From positions 1,340,412 to 1,404,411 of the forward strand of contig NZ_CP132335.1 in NCBI RefSeq assembly GCF_030758295.1: a stretch of DNA of 64,000 nt, given 5' to 3'. Under the pieces are notes generated by a model that did no database searches, was not told where the DNA came from, and saw only the letters and a program-made list of their open reading frames with translations. Of this stretch, positions 8,622-18,295 are shown in pieces (the first letter of the stretch is position 1; every line of letters begins with the position of its first letter). Position numbers and translations under genes: made by a program. Origin of the DNA: Pararhizobium sp. IMCC21322. Lineage in GTDB: Bacteria > Pseudomonadota > Alphaproteobacteria > Rhizobiales > GCA-2746425.

Positions 8622-9515
8622 CTAATCATCAAAATCCATTGCCTCGTGCAGCCTCAGGAATTCAGGGCCCTGGCCAAGAATGAGTGGATCAATCTTGCCA
8701 ATGGCATCCTTGTCCTTACCGTCATAGTCCAGATTGCTGAGCACATGACGGATTGTATTCAGGCGCGCCCTGCGTTTGTCATTTGAGCGCACAATTGTCC
8801 ATGGCGTAGTAATCGTGTGAGTCGTCTTCAGCATCAAATTGCGCTTGTTCGTATAGTCACCCCATTTGTCCAGGGAAGCGATATCCATAGGCGACAGTTT
8901 CCACTGTTTCAACGGGTCATGCCGGCGGTCGTGAAACCGCTTCATCTGCATTTCACGCCCGATATTCAGCCAGAACTTGAACAGGTGAATGCCTTCATCC
9001 ACAAGCATTTGCTCAAACTTTGGCGCTTCCTGCAAAAAGGTCTGGTGCTGTTCCGGTGTGCAAAAACCCATAACGGGTTCAACACCAGCGCGGTTGTACC
9101 AGGAGCGGTCAAACAGAACTGTTTCACCTTCTGTTGGCAGATGTTGAATATAGCGCTGGAAATACCATTGCCCGCTCTCCCGCTCGGTCGGTTTGGGAAG
9201 CGCTGCAATTTTGACTGAACGTGGGTTCATATAGGCGCGGATGGCATTGATGCTGCCGCCTTTGCCAGCAGCGTCCCGGCCTTCAAACACCAGCACCAGC
9301 CGCGCGCCGCTATCATTTGCCCATGCCTGAACTTTCACCAGTTCAATTTGCAAGAGCCGCAATTCTTTCTCATAGGTTTTGCGCGACAATTTTTCATCAT
9401 AAGGATAATGGCCGCTCTGCATGGCCGCATCCTTGATCCGGGATGCCAGTTTTGCTTCATCAAGATCAAACTTTTCAAGAAGTGCATCGCTGGCGGATGA
9501 ATTGCTTTTCGTCAT
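8622..9515 (-). CDS. ppk2: Polyphosphate kinase 2
   Basis: The 297-residue protein is a class I PPK2. It has Walker [11 protein letters not shown] at residues 78-87, the lid region near [11 protein letters not shown], and Walker [19 protein letters not shown]. It transfers phosphate between polyphosphate and nucleoside diphosphates in the cytoplasm, usually in the direction of NTP synthesis. The start at 9515 has GGGAG five bases upstream, and a longer frame to 9572 has no such site. It is divergent from phoR, with a Pho-box-like 11-mer in the shared intergenic region, which fits phosphate control. Confidence 0.9.
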   Translation of the reverse strand: MTKSNSSASDALLEKFDLDEAKLASRIKDAAMQSGHYPYDEKLSRKTYEKELRLLQIELVKVQAWANDSGARLVLVFEGRDAAGKGGSINAIRAYMNPRSVKIAALPKPTERESGQWYFQRYIQHLPTEGETVLFDRSWYNRAGVEPVMGFCTPEQHQTFLQEAPKFEQMLVDEGIHLFKFWLNIGREMQMKRFHDRRHDPLKQWKLSPMDIASLDKWGDYTNKRNLMLKTTHTITTPWTIVRSNDKRRARLNTIRHVLSNLDYDGKDKDAIGKIDPLILGQGPEFLRLHEAMDFDD

Positions 9516-9654
9516 AAAGGCTCCCAAACACTGTACTGTTGCCTCACGGTATCGGATTGTCGCTTCGCTCACAATCCGGCAGATTTCTGGTCAAGAGTTT
9601 CGCCGACTGTCAAAAAACTGAAATAACTTTGCCACATAAGGGTTTTCGGTCATG

Positions 9655-9665
9655 TTCAATGACAG
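9655..9665 (-). promoter_or_regulatory. Pho-box-like element between ppk2 and phoR
   Basis: Read on the minus strand this is CTGTCATTGAA, identical to the first 11 bases of the Pho-like element in front of the second pstS (12511-12521). It is followed by CATGACCGAAA, a weaker second repeat at 11-base spacing. It lies about 140 bases upstream of ppk2 and 28 bases upstream of the phoR start, so it could serve either gene. PhoB binding is inferred. Confidence 0.45.
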
Positions 9666-9692
9666 ATGCTAGTGAATGGAGGACCGGCCATC

Positions 9693-11093
9693 ATGCCAGT
9701 CGACCCCGCAGTTCCGGATGCGGAAACGGAAAATATTGCGCCAATAAAGCGGTTGCTGGACCAGCGCTGGGTGTTGATTGTCTCTCTTGGAGGCGTGTTG
9801 GCCTTCTGGCTGCGCGGCGATGTGACACCGGCTGCCGGTATTCTGTTCCTTTTGGCGCTTTGGGCCGCAGCCATGGTGGAGCCTGTGACCAGTCAGCGGC
9901 GCAGGCATTTGGCTGTGCTGCAGACAGCGCGCGCAGTGGCCAGGCAGTCGATATGGCCCAACACATCCACCAAACGGGTTGTGGCGTCCCTATCGATGCC
10001 CAGCATTCTGGTGGATCGCGAAGGGATAGTGCGCTTCAGCAATTCGGCAACGAAGGAGGTGTTGGGAGACATCAAACCTGGTCAAGCCATGTCCCTGCAT
10101 TTTCGACAACGTGATCTGGTGGGCGCTTTGACCCGGGTTTTGGCAAGCGATCAGCCCGAACAGCTTGAGTATATCGAGCGCTTTCCAGTTGAGCGCTGGT
10201 TCAACGTAGCCTTAAGTCCGTTGCGCTTCGATACGGAAAACAGCGGACGCATGAGCGAGCCGTCACGTTTTCTGCTGGTCCAGTTTCAGGATTTGAGTGA
10301 GCAGAAGCGCACAGAGCGCATGCGTGTTGATTTCATTGCAAACGCCAGTCACGAATTGAGAACCCCACTGGCGTCTATGTCCGGATTTGTCGAGACGTTA
10401 TTGGGTCCCGCCAAGGACGACGAGGCTGCGCGCGCGCGGTTTTTGAATATTATGCGGGAACAGTCGCAGCGTATGTCGCGCCTCATTGACGATTTGTTGT
10501 CTCTCAGCCGAATTGAAATGAAAGCCCATTTGCGGCCAACTGATCCGATAGAATTGGGCGCGCTGATCGGCCATGTGAACGATACGCTGGCCCCTCTGGC
10601 ACGCGAGAACAAGGTGAAACTTGATCTCGATATTTCGGCTCAGCCCGTCACGGTGTCCGGTGCTCAGGATGAGCTGGTTCAGGTGTTCAGCAACCTGGTC
10701 GAGAACGCGATCAAATATGGTGCGTCAGGCGGTCTGGTTGAGATCGTTCTGGCAGCAGGGTCGCCGGAAAATGGCCCGTCTGTCTCCATTCGTGATTACG
10801 GACCTGGAATTGCATCTGAACACGTCCCGCGCCTGACAGAACGGTTCTATCGAGCCGATGTGGAAACAAGCCGCCAGAAACAGGGTACGGGGCTTGGGCT
10901 TGCGATCGTCAAGCACATACTGAACAGGCATAGCGCTACGTTGGATATCGAAACGGAATCCGGTAAAGGGGCGATGTTCACCGTTAAATTTCCCCAAAAA
11001 ATCGAGAATTCATCTATCGAAAATGGCTCAGAACTTCTTCTCGCGGGCAGCGTCAATTTAAGCTCCCAATCGGGTTCAGACCCTGAACACTGA
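9693..11093 (+). CDS. phoR: Phosphate-regulon sensor histidine kinase PhoR
   Basis: The 466-residue protein has two membrane segments near residues 25-42 and 47-62, a PAS-like region near 95-200, the dimerisation and phosphoacceptor motif ANASHELRTPLAS with His220, and a HATPase domain with NLVENAIKYG, DYGPGI and GTGLGLAIVKHIL. It phosphorylates PhoB when the Pst system reports low phosphate. The ATG at 9693 follows GGAGG by ten bases. An in-frame TTG nine codons earlier is less likely. It heads the phoR-pstS-pstS-pstCAB-phoU-phoB block. Its 3' end has a decayed duplicate at about 12350-12480. Confidence 0.9.
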   Translation: MPVDPAVPDAETENIAPIKRLLDQRWVLIVSLGGVLAFWLRGDVTPAAGILFLLALWAAAMVEPVTSQRRRHLAVLQTARAVARQSIWPNTSTKRVVASLSMPSILVDREGIVRFSNSATKEVLGDIKPGQAMSLHFRQRDLVGALTRVLASDQPEQLEYIERFPVERWFNVALSPLRFDTENSGRMSEPSRFLLVQFQDLSEQKRTERMRVDFIANASHELRTPLASMSGFVETLLGPAKDDEAARARFLNIMREQSQRMSRLIDDLLSLSRIEMKAHLRPTDPIELGALIGHVNDTLAPLARENKVKLDLDISAQPVTVSGAQDELVQVFSNLVENAIKYGASGGLVEIVLAAGSPENGPSVSIRDYGPGIASEHVPRLTERFYRADVETSRQKQGTGLGLAIVKHILNRHSATLDIETESGKGAMFTVKFPQKIENSSIENGSELLLAGSVNLSSQSGSDPEH

Positions 11094-11101
11094 GCCCTTA
11101 G

Positions 11102-11136
11102 ACTATCGTTGGGTTGATGCCTAACGTTAAAGGAAG
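11102..11136 (+). promoter_or_regulatory. Degenerate Pho-box region upstream of the first pstS
   Basis: This stretch aligns with the intact element in front of the second pstS: ACTATCGTTGGGTTGATGCC here against ACTGTCATTGAAATGATACA there, continuing into AACGTTAAAGGAAGC against AACGTCATAGAAGC. The conserved CTGTCAT core is altered to CTATCGT, so PhoB affinity is probably lower. Confidence 0.4.
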
Positions 11137-11273
11137 CATCCTTGAATCTGGCCTGATTACTTTTGGAAGAAGAAACCGGGCCCTCGATTCTCAAATGGGA
11201 AAGGTGCGCTTGCACCAATCGTTGGGTTCTGGAGCAGGAACCATAAACCCAGAATCTTCCCGGGAGAATTCAG

Positions 11274-12311
11274 GTGAAAACTGTTTCTGCGATATGTGCA
11301 ATTATTGTTGGCGCATCATTTCTGGCAATTGGTGGCTCTGCGAAAGCGCGTGACCAGATTCAGATATCCGGTTCATCTACGGTCTTGCCATATGCAAACA
11401 TCGTTGCGGAAGCATTCGGGAACTCATTCTATTTTCCGTCGCCCAAAGTTGGGTCAGGTGGGTCAACTGCCGGTCTGAAACAGTTCTGTGAAGGTGTTGG
11501 TGAAAACACAATTGATATTGCCAATTCGTCTCGCAGCATCAACAAGAAAGAATTGGAAGCCTGTCGGGCAACTGGCTTTAGAGACGTGCACCAAGTTAAA
11601 TTCGGTTATGACGGCATAGTTTTTGCCTATAACATTTTTGCACCTTCAATGGCTTTCGAACCGGCTCATTGGTACAAGGCTCTGGCTGCGCGCATCGTTG
11701 TCGGAGGCAAGTTAGTCGACAATCCTTACATGACCTGGAATGAAGTAAACCCCAAATTCCCTGCAATGGAGATTACAGCTTACATACCTGGTAAAAAACA
11801 CGGAACCCGTGAGGTTTTTGAAGAAAAAGTACTGGCCGCCGGCTGTGAAGCCACGGGTGCATTGGAGGTCATGATTGCCTCCGGCATGGACCCAATTGTT
11901 GCGGAGGGTGTTTGCATTGAGGTTCGTGAAGATGGTCGGTCAGTCGACATCGACGGCGACTACACAGAAACACTTGATCGTATTAACCTCAACAAATCCG
12001 GTATCGGAGTTTTTGGTCTCGCATTCTACAAGGACCACGCCAACAAACTTCAAGTCTCTACAATGGGTGGAATTCTGCCTTCCACACAAAGCATTTCCAG
12101 AGGTGAGTACCCTGTTTCCAGGCCTCTTTATTTTTATATAAAACAGAAAAATATTGGCGTCATTCCCGGTTTGGCTGAATATGTTGAGTTCTTTCTGTCG
12201 GAAGAGATTTCCGGTCCTTATGGTCCATTGGCAGATTACGGTCTGGTTTCCCTGCCGGAGTTCGAGCGGGAGCAGGAAATTACACAGTTCCAGAACAAAA
12301 AAACCATGTAG
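11274..12311 (+). CDS. pstS: Phosphate ABC transporter substrate-binding protein PstS, copy 1
   Basis: The 345-residue periplasmic protein has a signal peptide ending near SAKA-RDQ and phosphate-binding segments SGSSTVLPYA, GSGGSTAGLKQFC and HGTREVFEEK. Start is GTG with GGGAG seven bases upstream. Its length equals that of the neighbouring copy 2, and the two are clearly similar along their whole length, so they arose by tandem duplication. Copy 1 has drifted more (for example NSSRSINKK against NASRAIREK) and its upstream Pho element is degraded. It may be a lower-expressed or specialised binder. Both reading frames are intact. Confidence 0.9.
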   Translation: MKTVSAICAIIVGASFLAIGGSAKARDQIQISGSSTVLPYANIVAEAFGNSFYFPSPKVGSGGSTAGLKQFCEGVGENTIDIANSSRSINKKELEACRATGFRDVHQVKFGYDGIVFAYNIFAPSMAFEPAHWYKALAARIVVGGKLVDNPYMTWNEVNPKFPAMEITAYIPGKKHGTREVFEEKVLAAGCEATGALEVMIASGMDPIVAEGVCIEVREDGRSVDIDGDYTETLDRINLNKSGIGVFGLAFYKDHANKLQVSTMGGILPSTQSISRGEYPVSRPLYFYIKQKNIGVIPGLAEYVEFFLSEEISGPYGPLADYGLVSLPEFEREQEITQFQNKKTM

Positions 12312-12349
12312 CTGAGTTAGACGTTCAGAGTACTGAACGGCCATGTGGC

Positions 12350-12480
12350 GGATAGGCTTGCCCAGTTTGGGCTGTCAATCGTCAAGCACATTCACCAATT
12401 CAACCCCCCAATTGATCCCGGACCCTGGAAAGATTGATGTTCCATCTGTTGAAAACGGATCGAACTTCGCTGCGTTGGAT
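12350..12480 (+). pseudogene. Decayed duplicate of the 3' end of phoR
   Basis: Between the two pstS genes, TTGGGCTGTCAATCGTCAAG (followed by CACAT) matches TTGGGCTTGCGATCGTCAAG (followed by CACAT) of phoR near 10893 at 22 of 25 positions. Further on, GATGTTC and ATCTGTTGAAAACGG resemble phoR near 10974 and 11013 (ATCTATCGAAAATGG). Intervening bases have been lost. This shows the pstS duplication unit included the end of phoR. No function is expected. Confidence 0.65.
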
Positions 12481-12485
12481 AAAAA

Positions 12486-12541
12486 ATCATTTCAATGACA
12501 GTTACTTAGACTGTCATTGAAATGATACATAAACGTCATAG
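12486..12541. promoter_or_regulatory. Pho-box inverted repeat upstream of the second pstS
   Basis: Perfect 16-base arms ATCATTTCAATGACAG (12486-12501) and CTGTCATTGAAATGAT (12511-12526) flank a nine-base spacer. The right arm starts an 11-base repeat series, CTGTCATTGAA / ATGATACATAA / ACGTCATAGAA, as expected for PhoB direct repeats. The left arm presents the same core in the opposite orientation. There is no T-run, so a terminator is unlikely. It is about 200 bases upstream of pstS copy 2. Confidence 0.6.
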
Positions 12542-12736
12542 AAGCATCATTGCGTCTGGCTAGTTTGCATTGTGAGGGGCAGGCTTATTTCCTGTCTTTT
12601 GCGTAGCGCAAAGTGCGCTCGCTCTTTATTCGTCGCCCGTGCCTTCCTGTTTTGGGGAGGCAGTGAGCTTTAAATTGAACATTGGGTACTGCTGCAATAT
12701 GGACAGTGGGCCCGGACCTTTCCAGGGAGAAGTCCA

Positions 12737-13774
12737 TTGAAAGTTACTTCCGCAACAAGCGTGCTTGCTGTCAGCGTATCAATTTTCGCAATTGTCGGTG
12801 CAACTGAAGCACGTGATCAGGTTCAGGTTGCCGGGTCTTCAACCGTGCTTCCTTACGCCACCATCGTTTCCGAAGAGTTCGGAAATTCTTCTGAATTCCC
12901 GGCGCCAATCATAGCATCCGGCGGTTCTTCTGCCGGTCTGAAACAGTTCTGCCAGGGCGTCGGTGAAAACACCATCGACATCGCAAACGCGTCCCGAGCA
13001 ATCCGCGAAAAAGAAATTGCTGCTTGTAAAGCTGCAGGCGTTGAAGGCATCCACGAAGTCAAGTTCGGTTATGACGGCATTGTATTTGCCTACGACATTG
13101 ATGCACCTGCCATGGCGTTCGAGTCTGACGATTGGTACAAGGCTCTGGCCGCACAGATTGTCGTAGATGGCAAGCTCGTCGACAATCCATACACCACCTG
13201 GAATGAAGTAAACGCCAGCTTCCCAGCCTGGGAAATTGCCGCTTACATTCCCGGCGAAAAGCACGGCACCCGTGAAGTGTTCGAAGAAAAAGTGCTGGCC
13301 TCCGGGTGCGAACATGTTGGTGCTCTGGAGGTAATGATCGCCTCCGGCATGGACGAAGATGCTGCTGAAGACGCCTGTATTAAAGTCCGCACAGATGGCA
13401 AATCTGTCGATATTGATGGCGACTACACAGAAACGCTTGCGCGCATCGAATCCAACAAAACCGGTATCGGCGTGTTTGGTCTGGCATTCTACGAAAACAA
13501 CACCGACAAACTGCAGGTTTCCACGATGGGCGGTATCTCGCCTTCCGTTGAAACAATCTCCAGCGGTGAATACCCTGTGTCACGTCCCCTGTTCTTCTAC
13601 GTCAAACAGGCACATATCGGCGTGATCCCGGGTCTGGCGGATTATGTTGAGTTCTTCCTGTCCGAAGAGATTGCCGGTCCGTACGGTCCGTTGGCCGAAT
13701 ATGGTCTGGTCGCTCTTCCAGAAGAAGAACGTCAAGCTGAGCTTGCTCAGTTCGAGAACAAAGAAGCCATGTAA
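12737..13774 (+). CDS. pstS: Phosphate ABC transporter substrate-binding protein PstS, copy 2
   Basis: This 345-residue periplasmic binding protein has a signal peptide ending near GATEA-RDQ and phosphate-contact segments AGSSTVLPYA, SGGSSAGLKQFC and HGTREVFEEK. Start is TTG with GGGAG seven bases upstream, in the same place as the GTG of copy 1. It is more acidic than copy 1 (DEDAAEDAC, LPEEERQAEL). It has the intact Pho element upstream and a strong hairpin downstream before pstC, so it is probably the main, highly expressed copy. Confidence 0.92.
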   Translation: MKVTSATSVLAVSVSIFAIVGATEARDQVQVAGSSTVLPYATIVSEEFGNSSEFPAPIIASGGSSAGLKQFCQGVGENTIDIANASRAIREKEIAACKAAGVEGIHEVKFGYDGIVFAYDIDAPAMAFESDDWYKALAAQIVVDGKLVDNPYTTWNEVNASFPAWEIAAYIPGEKHGTREVFEEKVLASGCEHVGALEVMIASGMDEDAAEDACIKVRTDGKSVDIDGDYTETLARIESNKTGIGVFGLAFYENNTDKLQVSTMGGISPSVETISSGEYPVSRPLFFYVKQAHIGVIPGLADYVEFFLSEEIAGPYGPLAEYGLVALPEEERQAELAQFENKEAM

Positions 13775-13777
13775 TTG

Positions 13778-13808
13778 AAAGGGCGGTCAGATTAACTGGC
13801 CGCCCTTT
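13778..13808 (+). terminator. Hairpin after the second pstS (terminator or attenuator)
   Basis: AAAGGGCGG at 13778-13786 pairs with CCGCCCTTT at 13800-13808 around a short loop, followed by CTTCTT. It starts three bases after the pstS stop and precedes pstC. It should end or stabilise most pstS transcripts and let a minority read into pstCAB. Confidence 0.75.
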
Positions 13809-13879
13809 CTTCTTGATATTCTAGGTATTTAAGGCTGCGTCTTGCCCTCAGGTGACACGCGGGAAGACGAGGGTCAGAC

Positions 13880-15340
13880 ATGACAACCGGGCTCCTTTTG
13901 AGCGTCATCATTGTTCTGATGGTCGCTGCATTCTTGTACGGCCGCACGCGCGCTGTCCAACTCGTCGCAGGCGATGTCAAGAAACTGCACTCGCGCCCAA
14001 CTTATCATGGCAGCTTCGGAGCACTTTTGATCGGTTTACCGCTTGTTGTGGTGATGGTCTTCTGGATGATTGCAGAGCCGATCTACCTGAACAAGGTGGT
14101 TCAAGGTCAAATGCCTGATACGGTCAGCGCGCTGACGGACGCAAAGCGCGGGCTTATCGAAAGTCAGGTCCGCTCAATTGCTGACGGATTGACCTTGCTG
14201 GATGCTCCAGAACGTCGTCAGGTCAGCGCGGGTCTGGTGGATACACGGGCGCTTCTGGCAGAAAAGGGCGTCCCGCTGGGATCCGATGTCCAGCGCTATA
14301 TGGTGATCGCAGCAGACGCATATCTGGAGCGTCAGGGCGTCAGCCGCACAGTGCGGGTCGGTGTTCTGATATTGGTGGCCCTGCTGGCCGGTTTTTATCT
14401 GTTGAGACTTTTGACACCAGAGTTGCGCGCCAGAAACCTGGTGGAACTTGCGGTCCGTATTGCGCTGATAACAGCCTCCAGCATCGCAATTCTCACAACC
14501 GTTGGCATTGTGCTGTCAATGCTGTCCGAGACCATTCGCTTTTTCAATATGGTGCCGCTGTCCAATTTCTTCCTTGGCACAGTCTGGGACCCACGCTTTG
14601 CAAATGTCGGGTCCGGAACGGAAGTTGGCCAGTATGGTCTGATCCCGCTGCTGTGGGGCACAGTTCTGATTTCCGTAATAGCGCTGCTGGTTGCAGTGCC
14701 AATCGGATTATTCGCGGCCATTTATATGGCAGAGTATGCGTCTAACCGGGTCCGGAACACAGCCAAACCGTTGCTGGAAATCCTCGCGGGTATCCCAACC
14801 ATAGTTTATGGTTTCTTTGCCCTTGTAACCGTCGGGCCGTTTTTCAGGGATTTTGGTGCAACTCTGGGCCTGGATGTCTCCGCCCGAAGCGCACTGACTG
14901 CTGGCGTGGTCATGGGAATCATGATCATTCCATTCATTTCGTCCCTGTCAGATGATATCATCACCTCAGTGCCCCGCGCCATGCGCGAAGGATCTCTCGG
15001 GCTTGGCGCAACCAAGTCGGAGACTATTCGGCGGGTCGTGTTTCCGGCAGCTTTGCCCGGTATCGTCGGCGCCATTTTGCTGGCAGCGTCACGCGCCATC
15101 GGCGAAACCATGATCGTGGTTCTGGCCGCAGGGGTCGCTCCCAATCTCACGGCAAACCCCCTTGAGGCGGTCACAACCGTTACCGTGAAAATTGTCAGCC
15201 AGTTGACCGGCGACACCGAATTCACCAGTCCTCAGACCCTGGTGGCTTTTGCCCTCGGCCTGACGCTGTTCACCATGACTTTGATTTTGAACATCTACGC
15301 GCTGTATATTGTGCGCAAATATCGGGAGCAGTATGACTAA
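13880..15340 (+). CDS. pstC: Phosphate ABC transporter permease PstC
   Basis: The 486-residue inner-membrane protein has an N-terminal membrane segment, a long periplasmic region (about residues 80-150) not found in the short enterobacterial protein but common in alphaproteobacteria, and a C-terminal permease domain with six membrane segments. The EAA-type coupling loop reads REGSLGLGATKSETIRRVVFPAALPGI. It pairs with PstA to form the phosphate channel. Its stop TAA overlaps the pstA ATG by one base. Confidence 0.9.
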   Translation: MTTGLLLSVIIVLMVAAFLYGRTRAVQLVAGDVKKLHSRPTYHGSFGALLIGLPLVVVMVFWMIAEPIYLNKVVQGQMPDTVSALTDAKRGLIESQVRSIADGLTLLDAPERRQVSAGLVDTRALLAEKGVPLGSDVQRYMVIAADAYLERQGVSRTVRVGVLILVALLAGFYLLRLLTPELRARNLVELAVRIALITASSIAILTTVGIVLSMLSETIRFFNMVPLSNFFLGTVWDPRFANVGSGTEVGQYGLIPLLWGTVLISVIALLVAVPIGLFAAIYMAEYASNRVRNTAKPLLEILAGIPTIVYGFFALVTVGPFFRDFGATLGLDVSARSALTAGVVMGIMIIPFISSLSDDIITSVPRAMREGSLGLGATKSETIRRVVFPAALPGIVGAILLAASRAIGETMIVVLAAGVAPNLTANPLEAVTTVTVKIVSQLTGDTEFTSPQTLVAFALGLTLFTMTLILNIYALYIVRKYREQYD

Positions 15341-16659
15341 TGACTGACAGCACCCAGCCTTCCCGACCGACATCAGGCCGCAAGACAATTGGCGAGGCGA
15401 TGAAATCATCGCTGAAATCTCGCTATGCAGCCGAGAAACGGTTTCAGGCCTATGGCATTATCGCGATCTCGCTTGGATTGATTTTCCTCGGCCTTCTGTT
15501 TTACTCCATCATCTCACGCGGCTACACGGCATTTGAGCAAACAATTATCGACCTGCCGGTTGATCTGCCAAAGGCAGAGTTTTCCGTAAATAATCAGGTG
15601 ACCGATGAAGCGATTTCCAAAGCCAATTATTCAAAAATAGTGCGCGAGGCCATCGTTAAAACCGTTGGCGCTGACCTGTCAGACAGAGGTGAAGTTCGCA
15701 AGGTTCTGGAACTCGTATCACGTGAAGCGAGCAATCAAATTCGCAATTTTGTCGCTGAAAATCCGGATGCGATTGGCTCCACACAGATCATTCCTGTCCT
15801 GGCGCGCGGTGATGTGGATTCCCTGATGAAAGGGCAGATCAGGCGCGACGTGGATGAGAGCCGACGTCAGCTGGACGATCAGCAACTTGTCTGGATTGAC
15901 CAACTCGTGGACGAAGGCCGTCTGGAAAAACGGTTCAACACCTTCATCTTCACTGAAGGCCCCTCCAGCCGAGCGGAATCCTCCGGCATTGCTGTCGCTG
16001 TCATGGGCTCGGCCTTCATGATGGGGGTTGTGCTGTTGCTGGCGTTGCCAATTGGCGTTGCGGCCTCAATCTATCTGGAGGAGTTTGCCCCCAATAATCG
16101 CTGGACCGACCTGATTGAAGTCAACATCAACAATCTGGCAGCAGTCCCGTCCATTGTGTATGGGATTCTGGGTCTTGCAGTCTTCATCAATTATGCCGGT
16201 CTGCCGCGCTCCTCTGCCATCGTTGGTGGTCTGGTTCTGACATTGATGACGCTGCCGACCATCATCATTGCCACAAGAGCAGCGCTGCGTGCCGTCCCGC
16301 CTTCCATTCGCGAGGCAGCGCTTGGTGTCGGAGCGTCTAAAAACCAGGCGGTTTTCCATCATGTGCTGCCACTGGCGGCACCCGGCGTCATGACCGGGAC
16401 CATCATTGGTCTGGCTCAGGCATTGGGCGAAACCGCACCCTTGCTGATGATCGGCATGGTGGCATTCGTGAATGACTTTCCAACATCCCCCTGGAGCCCG
16501 GCAACCGCTGTTCCGGTTCAGATTTTCCTATGGGCAAACTCCGCCGAACGTGCCTTTGTTGAGCGCACCTCTGCGGCAATCATCATTTTGCTGGTATTCC
16601 TAATTTGTATGAATGCCCTGGCCGTCTTCCTGCGCAGGCGCTTCGAGCAGCGCTGGTAA
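15340..16659 (+). CDS. pstA: Phosphate ABC transporter permease PstA
   Basis: The 439-residue protein has one membrane segment near residues 35-55, a periplasmic domain to about residue 210, and then the permease domain with coupling loop [26 protein letters not shown]. The extended periplasmic domain, like that in PstC, is typical of alphaproteobacterial Pst permeases. It overlaps pstC by one base and is followed by pstB after 23 bases, so the genes are co-translated. Confidence 0.9.
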   Translation: MTDSTQPSRPTSGRKTIGEAMKSSLKSRYAAEKRFQAYGIIAISLGLIFLGLLFYSIISRGYTAFEQTIIDLPVDLPKAEFSVNNQVTDEAISKANYSKIVREAIVKTVGADLSDRGEVRKVLELVSREASNQIRNFVAENPDAIGSTQIIPVLARGDVDSLMKGQIRRDVDESRRQLDDQQLVWIDQLVDEGRLEKRFNTFIFTEGPSSRAESSGIAVAVMGSAFMMGVVLLLALPIGVAASIYLEEFAPNNRWTDLIEVNINNLAAVPSIVYGILGLAVFINYAGLPRSSAIVGGLVLTLMTLPTIIIATRAALRAVPPSIREAALGVGASKNQAVFHHVLPLAAPGVMTGTIIGLAQALGETAPLLMIGMVAFVNDFPTSPWSPATAVPVQIFLWANSAERAFVERTSAAIIILLVFLICMNALAVFLRRRFEQRW

Positions 16660-16682
16660 CTCGTATGAAAGGATCTCATGAC

Positions 16683-17501
16683 ATGGACGCTTCCGCTCAG
16701 ATCATGACTACCGATAATGAAAGCACCGATTTGACCTTCTCGCCGTACATCAAGATGAAGGGCGAGAAGGTCAATGTGTTTTATGGTGAGAAACAGGCAC
16801 TTTTCGATGTGGATCTGGAAGTGCCTGAACATCAGGTTACGGCGCTGATCGGACCTTCCGGCTGCGGTAAATCCACATTCCTGCGCTGTCTTAACCGCAT
16901 GAATGATACAATTGATATCTGCCGGGTTAAGGGCAACATCACATTGGACAAAACCGATATTTATGGCTCGTCAGTAGATGTTGTTGAATTGCGTGCCCGC
17001 GTGGGCATCGTGTTTCAAAAACCCAACCCTTTTCCCAAATCCATCTTCGAGAATGTGGCCTATGGCCCAAAAATTCATGGCCTTGCGCGCAATAAGTCAG
17101 AACTTGAGGAAATCGTTGTTGAAAGTCTGCAAAAGGCGGGCCTTTTCGAAGAGGTCAAAGACCGTCTTGATGAACCGGGAACCGGGCTGTCCGGCGGGCA
17201 GCAGCAGCGTCTTTGCATTGCGCGCGCCATTGCGGTGAGCCCTGAGGTGATCCTCATGGATGAACCCTGCTCAGCGCTTGATCCGATAGCCACAGCCAGA
17301 GTGGAAGAGCTGATTGATGAGTTGCGTCAGAATTTTACCATCGTGATTGTAACGCACTCCATGCAGCAGGCCGCGCGCGTTTCTCAGCGAACCGCTTTTT
17401 TCCATCTTGGCACGCTGGTGGAAGAAGGCGTAACCGACGATATTTTTACCAATCCGACGGACAAACGGACCCAGGATTACATTACCGGCCGGTTCGGTTA
17501 G
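16683..17501 (+). CDS. pstB: Phosphate ABC transporter ATPase PstB
   Basis: The 272-residue ATPase has Walker [10 protein letters not shown] at residues 57-65, the Q-loop [18 protein letters not shown], signature LSGGQQQR, Walker [14 protein letters not shown] and an H-loop in [13 protein letters not shown], all characteristic of PstB. The start ATG at 16683 is about ten bases after AAAGG. In-frame codons further upstream overlap pstA and have no ribosome site. It energises phosphate import and takes part in signalling to PhoR through PhoU. Confidence 0.9.
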   Translation: MDASAQIMTTDNESTDLTFSPYIKMKGEKVNVFYGEKQALFDVDLEVPEHQVTALIGPSGCGKSTFLRCLNRMNDTIDICRVKGNITLDKTDIYGSSVDVVELRARVGIVFQKPNPFPKSIFENVAYGPKIHGLARNKSELEEIVVESLQKAGLFEEVKDRLDEPGTGLSGGQQQRLCIARAIAVSPEVILMDEPCSALDPIATARVEELIDELRQNFTIVIVTHSMQQAARVSQRTAFFHLGTLVEEGVTDDIFTNPTDKRTQDYITGRFG

Positions 17502-17527
17502 CGTCGAACCCAAGCAAGGATAGAACA

Positions 17528-18250
17528 ATGGCTGATCATACAGTTACCGCCTATGATGAGGAACTTCAGACCCTTGCAAGGTATATCGCCGAAATGGGTG
17601 GTATCGCAGAGGGTATGATTGTGGATGCCCTGCATGCGCTTTTGCGTGCAGACGCCGTTTTGGCCCGCAAGGTGATTGCTGACGATAAGGATCTGGACAA
17701 ACTTCAGCGCCAGGTCGAAGAAGATGCATTCCTGACAATTGCCAAACGCCAGCCAATGGCTTCGGATTTGCGCGAAATCATTGCAGCCCTTCGCATATCA
17801 AATGATCTGGAACGGTGTGGTGATCTGGCCAAGAATATTGCCAAGCGGGCGATTGCCATCGAAGGCATGGTTCAGCCGTCGAAGCTCATCCATGGCATCG
17901 AGCATATGGCCGAGCTTGCCCAGGCCCAGCTCACCAAGGTTCTGAACGCCTATGTGGCCGGGGATGTGGATGAGGCAGAGCTTGTCTGGCAGAATGACGA
18001 TGAAATTGACGCTATGTACACTTCGTTGTTCCGCGAACTTCTGACTTATATGATGGAAGATCCGCGCAATATTTCATTTTGCACCCATCTGCTGTTCTGC
18101 GCGAAAAATGTGGAACGCATTGGTGATCATGCAACCAACATTGCGGAAACGGTTATCTACAAGGTGACCGGTGTCCAGTTGGAAGACGAGCGGCCAAAGG
18201 GCGACAACAGCGCAATTCAGGTTCCAGACCAACCCCGGCCCAAGTCCTGA
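17528..18250 (+). CDS. phoU: Phosphate transport regulator PhoU
   Basis: The 240-residue all-helical protein has two tandem three-helix PhoU repeats, each with an E-x3-D-x3-D-type metal motif (DKDLDKLQRQVEEDAF in the first, NDDEIDAMYTSLFREL in the second). RCGDLAKNIAKRA and RIGDHATNIAETV are the paired conserved helices. It sits in the cytoplasm on Pst and PhoR and silences the kinase when phosphate is ample. It lies between pstB and phoB, the usual order. Confidence 0.93.
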   Translation: MADHTVTAYDEELQTLARYIAEMGGIAEGMIVDALHALLRADAVLARKVIADDKDLDKLQRQVEEDAFLTIAKRQPMASDLREIIAALRISNDLERCGDLAKNIAKRAIAIEGMVQPSKLIHGIEHMAELAQAQLTKVLNAYVAGDVDEAELVWQNDDEIDAMYTSLFRELLTYMMEDPRNISFCTHLLFCAKNVERIGDHATNIAETVIYKVTGVQLEDERPKGDNSAIQVPDQPRPKS

Positions 18251-18295
18251 TACGCAAACAATGAAAATCTGTAAGCACATCATGGAGACGCAGTA

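Noticed and set aside
12322-12339. Small hairpin CGTTCAG-AGTA-CTGAACG after the first pstS
   Set aside because: Only seven base pairs and no T-run, so it is too weak to call a terminator with confidence.
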